From Pelomonas paludis (GTDB lineage: Bacteria > Pseudomonadota > Gammaproteobacteria > Burkholderiales > Burkholderiaceae_C), in contig NZ_JBDPZD010000002.1 in assembly GCF_039872745.1 (NCBI RefSeq), positions 1,129,846-1,193,845 of the forward strand: DNA of 64,000 nucleotides, in the 5' to 3' direction. The position numbers and the translations under genes are program-made. The notes under the pieces were generated by a model. The model did no database searches. It was not told where the DNA came from and worked only from the letters and a program-made list of their open reading frames with translations. Positions 26,898 through 35,231 of this stretch are shown one piece after another; the stretch's first letter is position 1, and every line of letters starts with the position of its first letter.

Positions 26898-26910
26898 TCA
26901 CGTTCCCCCT

Positions 26911-26939
26911 GCTTACGGCCGCCTGCTGCGGCCGTAAGC
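26911..26939 (+). terminator. Strong hairpin 2 before GH35
   Basis: GCTTACGGCCGC (26911-26922) and GCGGCCGTAAGC (26928-26939) form a perfect 12-bp stem with a 5-nt loop, 13 bp after the first hairpin and 43 bp before the GH35 start. No T-run follows. Confidence 0.5.
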
Positions 26940-26982
26940 TCGTCGCCCCATCGCATCAAGACGCCCGACGTCGCGACTTCAC

Positions 26983-28647
26983 ATGCATTTCCGTTCCCTG
27001 CGATCGCTCGCCCAGGCTCTCGTCACGCTGCTGCTGGCCAGCAGCCTGGCCACACCGGCCCGTGCCGAGCCCCCTCGCCTCGTCTCGCAAGACGGCCGCC
27101 ACGCCCTGCTGGTGGACGGCAAGCCCTTCCTGATCCTCGGCGGTCAGGCCCACAACTCCAGCAACTACCCGCGTGCGCTGCCGCAGGTGTGGTCGGCCCT
27201 CAAGGACGCCAACGCCAACACCGTGCTGATGCCCATCGCCTGGGAGCAGATCGAGCCCGAGGAGGGCCGCTTCGATTTCAGCTTCCTCGAGGTGCTGCTG
27301 CGCGAAGCGCGTCAGCAGAACAAGCGCGTCGTGCTGCTGTGGTTCGGCACCTGGAAGAACACCGGCCCGTCCTACGCGCCGCCCTGGGTGCGCCTCAACC
27401 CCAAGCGCTTCCCGGCCATGGTCGACCAGGACGGCAAGCCGAGCTACTGCCTCAGCCCCTTCGGCGAGGAGACGCTCAAGTCCGACCGCCGCGCCTTCGT
27501 CGAGCTGATGAAGCACCTCAAGAAGATCGACGGCGAGCAGCACACCGTGCTGATGGTGCAGGTCGAGAACGAGGTTGGCACCTATGGCCTGGTGCGTGAC
27601 TTTGGCGCCCGTGCGCAGGCGGCGTTTGAGCAGCCCGTGCCCGCTGCTGTGCTGGCGCGCCAGAAGGCGCCTGTTGCCGGTGCCGCTTCGGGCGCACCTT
27701 CCGGAAGTTGGAAAGCCGTCTACGGCGACTACGCCGACGAGTACTTCCACACCTGGGCCATTGCCAGCTACATCGAGCAGGTGGCCAAGGCCGGCCGTGC
27801 GGTCTACAACCTGCCCATGTACGTCAACGACGCACTGCGCAACCCCATCGAGCCGATGGCGCCCTGGAAGAAGAACTTCGCCAGCGGCGGCCCGCACTAC
27901 GACGTTATCGACATCTACAAGGCCGCAGCGCCCAGCATCGACATCGCCGCGCCCGACATCTACAACGCCGAGTCCAAGCAGGTGGCGGCCAATATCCGCC
28001 TCTACAAGCGCAGCGACAACGCGCTGTGGGTGCCCGAGATCGGCAACGGCGCGCCCTACGCGCGCTACCTCTACGCCGTGCTGGGTGCGGGCTCGCTGGG
28101 CGTGACGCCCTTCGGGCTCGACTACTTCCCGTACTACAACTTCCCGCTGGGCTCGCAGGCGACCGACGCCAGCATGGTGGCGCCCTTCGGCAAGGTGTTC
28201 AAGGTGTTTGCGCCCATCCAGCGCCAATGGGCGGCCTGGGCCTATGCCGGCAAGACCTGGGGCGCTGCCGAGCCCGATGACCGCTCGCTGCAGAAGATCG
28301 AAATGGGCGACTGGGTCGCCGAGCTGAGCTACCGCCAGTGGATGTTTGGCGAGGAGAGCTGGACCGGCCTCGACAAGCGGCCCCACAACGACCAGCCGCG
28401 CGGCGGCGTCGCCATTGCCGAGATCGCGCCGGACCAGTTCCTCGTCATCGGGCAGAACACCCGCGTGCGCCTCAAGCCGCGCGAGGGCCTCGCGGGCATG
28501 CAGCTGCGCGTCGAGCAAGGCCGCTTCCTGCCCGATGGGCGCTGGGAGATGGAACGCGTCTGGAACGGCGACCAGGTGGACTGGGGCCTGAACCTGATGG
28601 ACGAGCCCCAGGTGCTCAAGGTCACCATGGGCCGCCTGCCCAAGTAG
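26983..28647 (+). CDS. Exported GH35 beta-galactosidase (Bgl35A-like)
   Basis: A 554-residue enzyme with a signal peptide cut at ARA-EP. The GH35 barrel begins FLILGGQAHNSSNYPRALPQVW and has the acid/base Glu in VQVENEVGTYG and the nucleophile Glu in WVPEIGNG. The C-terminal 150 residues are the extra domain (DUF5597-type) of the Xanthomonas/Caulobacter/Cellvibrio branch. The Cellvibrio member Bgl35A removes beta-1,2-galactose from xyloglucan side chains, and here GH95, GH31 and a TonB receptor lie close by, so the same role is likely. It is separated from the receptor by two hairpins and followed 5 nt later by GH95. Confidence 0.9.
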   Translation: MHFRSLRSLAQALVTLLLASSLATPARAEPPRLVSQDGRHALLVDGKPFLILGGQAHNSSNYPRALPQVWSALKDANANTVLMPIAWEQIEPEEGRFDFSFLEVLLREARQQNKRVVLLWFGTWKNTGPSYAPPWVRLNPKRFPAMVDQDGKPSYCLSPFGEETLKSDRRAFVELMKHLKKIDGEQHTVLMVQVENEVGTYGLVRDFGARAQAAFEQPVPAAVLARQKAPVAGAASGAPSGSWKAVYGDYADEYFHTWAIASYIEQVAKAGRAVYNLPMYVNDALRNPIEPMAPWKKNFASGGPHYDVIDIYKAAAPSIDIAAPDIYNAESKQVAANIRLYKRSDNALWVPEIGNGAPYARYLYAVLGAGSLGVTPFGLDYFPYYNFPLGSQATDASMVAPFGKVFKVFAPIQRQWAAWAYAGKTWGAAEPDDRSLQKIEMGDWVAELSYRQWMFGEESWTGLDKRPHNDQPRGGVAIAEIAPDQFLVIGQNTRVRLKPREGLAGMQLRVEQGRFLPDGRWEMERVWNGDQVDWGLNLMDEPQVLKVTMGRLPK

Positions 28648-28652
28648 GACTC

Positions 28653-31013
28653 GTGATCCGCGCCTGTGCTCTCGCGCTCGCCGCAGTCGGGTGGGCGGCA
28701 ACGCCTTGCCTGGCGGCGGGTGAGTTGCGCTTGCACTATGCGCAGCCCGCGCCGCTGACGGACGCCGGCTGGGAGCAGCAGGCGCTGCCCATCGGCAACG
28801 GCCGCCTGGGCGCGATGCTCTTTGGCCAGGTCGCACGCGAGCGCGTGCAGTTCAACGACATCACGCTCTGGACCGGCGACCGCGAGGTCATGGGCGCATA
28901 CCAGCCCTTTGGCGACGTGCTGATCGAGCTGGAGGGCCAAGACGGAGTCAGCGACTACCGCCGCGAGCTACGCCTGGGCGAAGGCCGGCACGTCGTCAGC
29001 TACCAGGCGGGCGGCACGCGCTTCGAACGCGAGGCCTTTGCCAGCCACCCCGCGCAGGTGCTGGTGCTAAAGCTGAACGCTGACCGACCCGGTCAGTACA
29101 GCGGCCGCGTCCGCTTGACCGACGCCCACGGTGCCCGCCTCACAGCCCAGGGCGACCGCATCACCGCCGTGGGCCAGCTGCCGCAGCCTCGGCCCCAAAC
29201 GCCTGCGCTGCGCTACGCCAGCCAGCTGCGCGTGCTGCCGAGTGGCAAGAGTCCTGGTTGCACGCTCAAGGCCGAGGGCGAGGCCCTGGCCTTCAAGGGT
29301 TGCGACAGCCTGACCCTCCTGCTGGGCGCCGGCACCAACTACGTCCCCGACGCGGCCCAGGCCTACCGGGGCAAGGACGACCCCCTGCCCCGCGTGGCCC
29401 GCCAGGTGGACAAGGCCGCCCAGCGCCCAGCCCAGCTCTGGCCCGAGCACCTCAAGGACCACCAGGCCCTGTTCCAGCGCCTGTCGCTGGACCTCGGCAC
29501 CAGCAGCGCCGAGCGCCGCGCCCTGCCCACCGATGAGCGCCTGGCCACCTACACCCGCGACGGTTCTGACCCCGAGCTGGAGGCTCTGCACTTCCAGTTC
29601 GGCCGCTACCTCTTGATCGCCAGCTCGAGGAACTCTTTGCCCGCCAACTTGCAGGGCCTGTGGAACGCCAGCAAGACCCCGCCCTGGAACGCGGATTACC
29701 ACACCAATATCAACGTCCAGATGAACTACTGGCCGGCCGAGGTGAGCAACCTCGCCGAGCTGGCGCGGCCCTTCCACCACTTTGTGCAAAGCCTCGCGCC
29801 CGAGTGGCGGCGCGCGGTGGCTGAGCGCGCCGCCCTGGCGCAAAGCAAGGCGCCCCTGCCCCCAGAAGTTCAGCCCTGGGACAACGCCTTTCAGCCGCCA
29901 TTCGAGACCTTCCTCTCGCCGCAAGGAGCACCGGCGCGCGGCTGGACGGTGCGCACCGAGTCCAACCCCTTCGGGGCCATGGGCTACCTTTGGAACAAGA
30001 CCGGCAACGCCTGGTATGCGCTGCACTTCTGGGAGCACTATGCCTTCACCCAGGACCGGCGCTTCTTGCAAGCCACGGCCTACCCGGTGCTCAAGGAAGC
30101 CGCCCAGTTCTGGCAGGACCAGCTGCGGCCCTTGCCCGACGGTCGCCTCGTCGCCCCCGGCGGCTGGTCGCCCGAGCACGGCCCTGTCGAAGACGGGGTC
30201 AGCTACGACCAGCAGATCCTGTGGGAGCTGTTCGATGCCACGGCCCGCGCGGCCCAGGTCCTGGGTGACCGCGAGTTCGAGCGCACCGCCCACGACCTGC
30301 GCGACCGCCTGGCCGGGCCCCGCATCGGCCGCTGGGGCCAGCTGCTGGAATGGCTGAACGAGAAGACCGACGACCCGGTGCTCGACACCCCGGCCGACAC
30401 CCACCGCCACGTCTCGCACCTCTTCGCCGTCTTCCCCGGCCGGCAGATCTCGCCCACCCGCACGCCCGAGCTGGCCGCCGCCGCCCGCAAGAGCCTGGCG
30501 GCCCGCGGCGACGCCGGCACCGGCTGGAGCATGGCCTGGAAGATGGCGCTCTGGGCCCGGCTGCAGGATGGCGACCGTGCCTACCGCATGCTGCGCGGCC
30601 TGCTGGCCACGCCCGGCGCACGGGCCTCCGAGCAATCTGGCCCGGGCTCCGAAGCCAACAACCACGGCGGCACCTACCCCAACCTGTTTGACGCCCACCC
30701 GCCCTTCCAGATTGACGGCAACTTCGGCTACACGGCCGCCGTCGCCGAGATGCTGCTGCAGTCGCACGACGGCGAGCTGCTGCTCCTGCCCGCCCTGCCC
30801 AGCGCCTGGGGCACGGGCAGCGTGCGGGGCCTGCGGGCGCGCGGCGGCGTCATCGTGGACCTGGCCTGGCAGGACGGCCGGCTGACCCAGGTGCAACTGC
30901 ACGCCACTGTGACCCAGCAATTGCGGGTCCGATATCGGGATCGTGCTGTGGTGGTTCCGCTCGCGGCCGGGCAGAGTCGGCGTTTGTCGACCACCCTGGA
31001 GTCCCCCCGATGA
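28653..31013 (+). CDS. Exported GH95 alpha-L-fucosidase
   Basis: A 786-residue enzyme translated from a GTG at 28653, the only start near the GH35 stop that includes the signal peptide (VIRACALALAAVGWAATPCLAA). It has the GH95 start domain (LPIGNGRLGAMLFG, VQFNDITLWTG), the catalytic acid in WSPEHG, the Asn pair in YHTNINVQMNYWP and the Asp in FQIDGNFG. GH95 enzymes are inverting alpha-fucosidases (some act on L-galactose). In xyloglucan loci the enzyme removes alpha-1,2-fucose capping galactose. The esterase gene overlaps its stop by 4 bp (ATGA). Confidence 0.9.
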   Translation: MIRACALALAAVGWAATPCLAAGELRLHYAQPAPLTDAGWEQQALPIGNGRLGAMLFGQVARERVQFNDITLWTGDREVMGAYQPFGDVLIELEGQDGVSDYRRELRLGEGRHVVSYQAGGTRFEREAFASHPAQVLVLKLNADRPGQYSGRVRLTDAHGARLTAQGDRITAVGQLPQPRPQTPALRYASQLRVLPSGKSPGCTLKAEGEALAFKGCDSLTLLLGAGTNYVPDAAQAYRGKDDPLPRVARQVDKAAQRPAQLWPEHLKDHQALFQRLSLDLGTSSAERRALPTDERLATYTRDGSDPELEALHFQFGRYLLIASSRNSLPANLQGLWNASKTPPWNADYHTNINVQMNYWPAEVSNLAELARPFHHFVQSLAPEWRRAVAERAALAQSKAPLPPEVQPWDNAFQPPFETFLSPQGAPARGWTVRTESNPFGAMGYLWNKTGNAWYALHFWEHYAFTQDRRFLQATAYPVLKEAAQFWQDQLRPLPDGRLVAPGGWSPEHGPVEDGVSYDQQILWELFDATARAAQVLGDREFERTAHDLRDRLAGPRIGRWGQLLEWLNEKTDDPVLDTPADTHRHVSHLFAVFPGRQISPTRTPELAAAARKSLAARGDAGTGWSMAWKMALWARLQDGDRAYRMLRGLLATPGARASEQSGPGSEANNHGGTYPNLFDAHPPFQIDGNFGYTAAVAEMLLQSHDGELLLLPALPSAWGTGSVRGLRARGGVIVDLAWQDGRLTQVQLHATVTQQLRVRYRDRAVVVPLAAGQSRRLSTTLESPR

Positions 31014-32347
31014 GCCGCCGTGTCCTGCCACCCCTGGGCGTCTTTCTGCTGGCATTGAGCGTGGCGCCCTGCAGCGCCCTGAATCTGAACCTGAACCTGA
31101 ATCTCGCCACGCCCAGGCCGCTCGACTGGATGAGCCAGCAAGGCGGTGCAGGGCTGCGCTTCGTGGTGGCCGACTTCGAATCCAAGATCGAGCTGCGCGA
31201 CGAGCCGGTGACCGTGCCCAAGTCGGACACACCCCGCGTGCCCGACAGCCGTGTCGAGGCCGAGCGCAGCACCAAGGACAAAGACGGCGACGCCATCACC
31301 CTGCGCTGGCAGCAAGCCTGGTACGCCGCCCTGCGCCTGGAGCCCACCCACCCCAAGGGCACGGCCGATCTGCGTCCTTTCCTCAATGGCACGCTGGAGT
31401 TCGACGTCAAGGTCACCGAAGCCAGCAAGGGCGGCTTCAGCGTCGCCATCGGCTGCGGTACCGACTGCTACCGCAAGGTCAACTACGTGCTGCCCTCTCG
31501 CGCGCTGCAGGGCCAGGGCTGGCAGCACCTGGCCTTCTCGATGCGCTGCTTTGCGCGCCCCAAGGACAACTTCAGCCGCGTCACCCAGCCCTTTGTGCTG
31601 GAGGGCAGCGGCACGGCCGAGGTCGCGGTGGCCAATATCCGCTTCCGGCGCGATGGCAAGGGCACGGCCAGTTGCCCCGACCCGCGCACCGTCGCCGTCA
31701 CCCCCAGCCCCCTGAACCAGGTCTGGTCGATCGACTGGTGGATGCCCCGCCACGAGGCCAAGCTGGCCGAGGTGCGCGATCGCCGCGCCAAGGGCGAGGC
31801 CATCGACCTCGTCTTCATCGGCGACTCCATCACCGAGGGCTGGGAAAAGGACGGCCGCAAGGTCTGGGATGAAGTCTTCGCGCCGCGCGGCGGTCTGGCC
31901 CTGGGCTTTGGCGGCGACAAGACCGAGAACGTGCTCTGGCGCCTGCAGCATGGCGAGGTGGACGGCCTCTCGCCCAAGACCGTGGTCCTGCACATCGGCA
32001 CCAACAACACCGGCGACCGCCAGGACGAGCCCGAGGCCACGGCCGCCGGTATCCGCGCCATCGTCCAGGAACTGCGCCAGCGCCTGCCCGGCGCCCGCAT
32101 CCTCGTTTTGAGCATTTTTCCGCGCGATGAGCTCGCAAGTAGCCACCAACGCCGCCGCAATGAGGCCATCAACACCTTGATTGCGGGTCTCACTGATGCA
32201 AATTCCGTGGAAGTGCTTAACATCAACGCCCGCCTGATGCGGCCGGATGGCAGCCTCTCCCGAGACGTCTTCCCTGACCTCCTGCATCTGAGCGAAGCTG
32301 GCTACCGCCTCTGGGCGGAAGCTCTCCTCCCCCACCTGAACCGCTAA
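31010..32347 (+). CDS. SGNH esterase with N-terminal ExoP-like domain
   Basis: A 445-residue exported protein. The signal peptide ends near CSA and is followed by an (LN)4 repeat. Residues about 40-225 form a beta-sandwich (DAITLRWQQAW, NGTLEFDVKV, CYRKVNYVLPSRAL, GWQHLAFSMRCFA) like the ExoP/galactose-binding-type domain found after GH3 glucosidases. Residues about 260-445 are an SGNH/GDSL hydrolase with block I IGDSITEGW, GFGGD, block III GTNNT and block V DLLHLSEAGY. It probably removes acetyl groups from xyloglucan or xylan chains, with the N-terminal module as carbohydrate binder. The ester substrate is inferred from context. It overlaps GH95 and lies 23 bp before GH1. Confidence 0.82.
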   Translation: MSRRVLPPLGVFLLALSVAPCSALNLNLNLNLATPRPLDWMSQQGGAGLRFVVADFESKIELRDEPVTVPKSDTPRVPDSRVEAERSTKDKDGDAITLRWQQAWYAALRLEPTHPKGTADLRPFLNGTLEFDVKVTEASKGGFSVAIGCGTDCYRKVNYVLPSRALQGQGWQHLAFSMRCFARPKDNFSRVTQPFVLEGSGTAEVAVANIRFRRDGKGTASCPDPRTVAVTPSPLNQVWSIDWWMPRHEAKLAEVRDRRAKGEAIDLVFIGDSITEGWEKDGRKVWDEVFAPRGGLALGFGGDKTENVLWRLQHGEVDGLSPKTVVLHIGTNNTGDRQDEPEATAAGIRAIVQELRQRLPGARILVLSIFPRDELASSHQRRRNEAINTLIAGLTDANSVEVLNINARLMRPDGSLSRDVFPDLLHLSEAGYRLWAEALLPHLNR

Positions 32348-32370
32348 GACGCCTGCCGGTCAAACCGAAA

Positions 32371-33738
32371 ATGACAACGTTTACCTACTCCAGCAATTTC
32401 CCCGAAACCTTCGTGTTCGGGGTGGCCGCCGCGTCGGCCCAAATCGAGGGCGCGGCCTTTGCCGACGGCAAGGGCGAGTCGGTCTGGGACCACTTCGCGC
32501 GCATCCCCGGCAAGGTGGTGGGCGGCGACAACCTCGATGTCGCCTGCGACCACTACAACCGCTTCGACGAAGACTTCGCGCTGATGGCCTCGCTGGGCGT
32601 CAAGCACTACCGCCTCTCGATCGCCTGGCCGCGCATCTACCCCAAGGGCGACGACCAGCTCAACCAGGCCGGCCTCGACTTCTATCACCGCCTGTTTGCC
32701 AGCATGGCCAAGCATGGCATCACGCCCTGGGTCACGATGTTCCACTGGGACCTGCCCCAGGCCCTGGAAGAAAAGGGCGGCTGGACCAGCCGCGCCACGG
32801 CCGATGCCTTCCGCATCTACGCCGACACCATCGTCAAGGCCTTCTCCAGCGTGGTGAAGAACTGGATCACCCTGAACGAGATCCGCTGCTTCACGGTGCT
32901 GGGCTATGGCACGGGCACCAAGGCCCCGGGCCGCAAGGAAAGCGACGCCGTCGTCAACCAGACCTACCACGTGGCCCTGCTCTGCCACGGCCATGGCGTC
33001 GCGGCTGTGCGCACCCATGGTGGCCCGGGCGCCCGCGTCGGCCTGACCGACAACTGCGACGTGGCCGTGCCCGTGACCGAAACGCCGGCCGACATCGCCG
33101 CCGCCAAGGCCTGGTTCAGCGACAAGAACGCCCACATCCTCGGTGCCATCCACGGCAAGGGCTACTCCGAGTACTACCTCCAGCGCGAGGGCGCCAACGC
33201 CCCGAGTTGGGAGGCCGGCGACTTCGACCTGATCAGCCAGCCGACCGACTTCCTCGGCCTCAACATCTACACCGCCACCTACATCCGCGCCGCCTCCGGC
33301 GAGGCCTTCCCGCGCGGCTACGAGGCCCTGAAGCTGCCCGCCAACTACCCGCGCGCCGACAGCGTCTGGCTCAACATGATTCCGCAGGCCATCTACTGGG
33401 CCCCGCGCATGTGCCAGGAGCTCTACGAGCACAAGTCGATCTACATCACCGAGAACGGCTGCGGCTACGACGTCGAGCCCGTCGAGAACGGCGAGGTGAT
33501 CGACCTGCACCGCCGCGACTACGTGCGCAACCACCTGCGCGAGGTGCACCGCGCCATCTCCGACGGTGTGCCCATCGACGGCTACTTCCTCTGGTCCTTC
33601 ATCGACAACTACGAGTGGGAAGACGGCTACGCCCGTCGCTTCGGCATCGTGCATTGCGACTTCAAGACCCAGGTACGCACCCCCAAGCTCTCGGCCCGCT
33701 ACTACAGCCGCGTCATGCAAGAGAGGAAGATCCTGTGA
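32371..33738 (+). CDS. GH1 beta-glucosidase, cytoplasmic
   Basis: A 455-residue GH1 enzyme without signal peptide (MTTFTYSSNFPETFVFGVAAASAQIEG). The acid/base Glu lies in ITLNEI (family form TFNEP is altered: Leu for Phe and Ile for Pro), the nucleophile in YITENGCGYD, and the aglycone loop ends WSFIDNYEWEDGYARRFGI. It should hydrolyse cellobiose or other beta-glucosides in the cytoplasm. The next gene encodes a close paralogue with an export signal and a GTGA overlap. Confidence 0.9.
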   Translation: MTTFTYSSNFPETFVFGVAAASAQIEGAAFADGKGESVWDHFARIPGKVVGGDNLDVACDHYNRFDEDFALMASLGVKHYRLSIAWPRIYPKGDDQLNQAGLDFYHRLFASMAKHGITPWVTMFHWDLPQALEEKGGWTSRATADAFRIYADTIVKAFSSVVKNWITLNEIRCFTVLGYGTGTKAPGRKESDAVVNQTYHVALLCHGHGVAAVRTHGGPGARVGLTDNCDVAVPVTETPADIAAAKAWFSDKNAHILGAIHGKGYSEYYLQREGANAPSWEAGDFDLISQPTDFLGLNIYTATYIRAASGEAFPRGYEALKLPANYPRADSVWLNMIPQAIYWAPRMCQELYEHKSIYITENGCGYDVEPVENGEVIDLHRRDYVRNHLREVHRAISDGVPIDGYFLWSFIDNYEWEDGYARRFGIVHCDFKTQVRTPKLSARYYSRVMQERKIL

Positions 33739-35198
33739 GCCACACCCCTCGTCGTCGCCAACTCCTCGCCGCTGCCGCGCTACCCGCCCTGGCGCCCACG
33801 GCGGCCTTCGCTGCCGACAAGAAGCGCCAGGCAGCGGCTCCCTCGCCGTCGGGCTATGACAGCGCCTTCCCCGCAGACTTCGTGTTCGGCGTCGCGGCCG
33901 CGTCAGCGCAGCTCGAAGGCGCGGCCTCCGAGGACGGCAAGGGCGAGTCCGTGTGGGACCGCTTCGCGCGCATCCCCGGCAAGGTCCACAACGGCGACAC
34001 CCCAGAGGTCGCCTGCGACCACTACCACCGCTTCGACGAGGACTTCGCCCTGATGGCCTCGCTGGGCGTCAAGACCTACCGACTGTCCATCGCCTGGCCA
34101 CGCATCTACCCGCAGGGCGACGGGGAGGTGAACCTCAAGGGCATCGACTTCTACCGCCGGCTCTTCGCCAGCATGAAGAAGCACGGCATCGAGCCCTGGG
34201 TGACCCTGTTCCACTGGGACCTGCCCCAGGCCCTGGAAGACCGCGGCGGCTGGACCTCGCGCCTCACGGTGGATGCCTTCGGCCGCTACGCAGACACGGT
34301 GGTGAAGGAATTCGCCGCCAACGTGAAGCACTGGATCACCCTCAACGAGATCGTCTGCTTCACGCTGCTGGGCTATGGCACCGGCACCAAGGCGCCGGGT
34401 CGTCGCGAGACGCCCAAGGTCGTCAACCAGACCTACCACCATGCGCTGCTGTGCCACGGCCACGGCGTGCGCGCGGTGCGCCAGTACGGCGGCAAGGGCG
34501 CCATCGTGGGCCTGACCGACAACTGCGGCGTGGCCGTGCCGGTGACCGAAACGCCGGCCGACATCGCCGCCGCCAAGGCCTGGTTCATCGACCGCAACGC
34601 CCAGGTGCTCGGCGCCATCCACGCCGGCAAGTACACCGAGAACTTCCTCAAGCGCGTGGGTGCCGACGCGCCCGACGTGAAGCCCGGCGACTTCGCTCTC
34701 ATCAGCCTGCCGACCGACTTCCTCGGCGTCAACATCTACAGCGCCACCTACGTGCGCGCCGGCAAGAACGGTGCCGCCTACGAGGCGCTGCCCGTGCCGA
34801 CGAACTACCCGCGCGCCGACAGCCCCTGGCTGCGCCTGGTGCCGCAGTGCATCTACTGGGGCACCAAGCTCGTGGCTGACTGCTACGGTCACAAGGCGGT
34901 GTACATCACCGAGAACGGTTGCGGCTACGACGACGAACCCGTCGTCAACGGCGAGGTGTTCGACACCCACCGCCGCGACTACCTGCGTGCCCACCTTCGC
35001 GAGGCCCACCGCGCCATTGCCGACGGCGTGCCGCTGAAGGGCTACTTCCTCTGGTCCTTCATCGACAACTACGAGTGGGAGGACGGCTACGCCCGTCGCT
35101 TCGGCATCGTGCATTGCGATTTCAAGACCCAGGTGCGCACCCCCAAGCTCTCGGCCCGCTACTACGCGGACGTGATGCGACTCCGAAAAATCCTCTGA
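33735..35198 (+). CDS. GH1 beta-glucosidase, exported (Tat-like signal)
   Basis: A 487-residue paralogue of the preceding GH1. The GTG at 33735 overlaps the previous stop and gives the N-terminus SHTPRRRQLLAAAALPALAPTAAFA, a twin-arginine-type signal peptide. Catalytic residues match its twin: Glu in ITLNEI and Glu in YITENGCGYD. Over the last 125 bp before the C-terminus the two genes differ at 3 positions, although earlier parts differ much more, a sign of gene conversion. A cytoplasmic and an exported copy would let glucosides be cut before or after uptake. Confidence 0.9.
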   Translation: MSHTPRRRQLLAAAALPALAPTAAFAADKKRQAAAPSPSGYDSAFPADFVFGVAAASAQLEGAASEDGKGESVWDRFARIPGKVHNGDTPEVACDHYHRFDEDFALMASLGVKTYRLSIAWPRIYPQGDGEVNLKGIDFYRRLFASMKKHGIEPWVTLFHWDLPQALEDRGGWTSRLTVDAFGRYADTVVKEFAANVKHWITLNEIVCFTLLGYGTGTKAPGRRETPKVVNQTYHHALLCHGHGVRAVRQYGGKGAIVGLTDNCGVAVPVTETPADIAAAKAWFIDRNAQVLGAIHAGKYTENFLKRVGADAPDVKPGDFALISLPTDFLGVNIYSATYVRAGKNGAAYEALPVPTNYPRADSPWLRLVPQCIYWGTKLVADCYGHKAVYITENGCGYDDEPVVNGEVFDTHRRDYLRAHLREAHRAIADGVPLKGYFLWSFIDNYEWEDGYARRFGIVHCDFKTQVRTPKLSARYYADVMRLRKIL

Positions 35199-35203
35199 CC
35201 CTG

Positions 35204-35230
35204 AAAGGGGCCTTCGGGCCCTTGCTCTTT
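35204..35230 (+). terminator. Attenuator-like hairpin between GH1 and transporter
   Basis: AAGGGGCC-TTC-GGGCCCTT with GCTCTTTC following lies in the 33-bp gap before the transporter start. It resembles a compact intrinsic terminator with one stem mismatch, so only partial read-through into the transporter is possible. Confidence 0.4.
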
Positions 35231-35231
35231 C

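Noticed and set aside
24332..26959. Minus-strand open frame of 875 codons opposite the TonB receptor
   Set aside because: It is the antisense of a clear receptor gene. High GC leaves few stops, and the product is Gly/Ala/Val/Arg/His-rich without domains.
31075..31104. (LN)4 hexanucleotide repeat after the esterase signal peptide, considered as a contingency repeat
   Set aside because: Units of six bases do not change the frame, so it cannot switch expression; it is probably a neutral linker.
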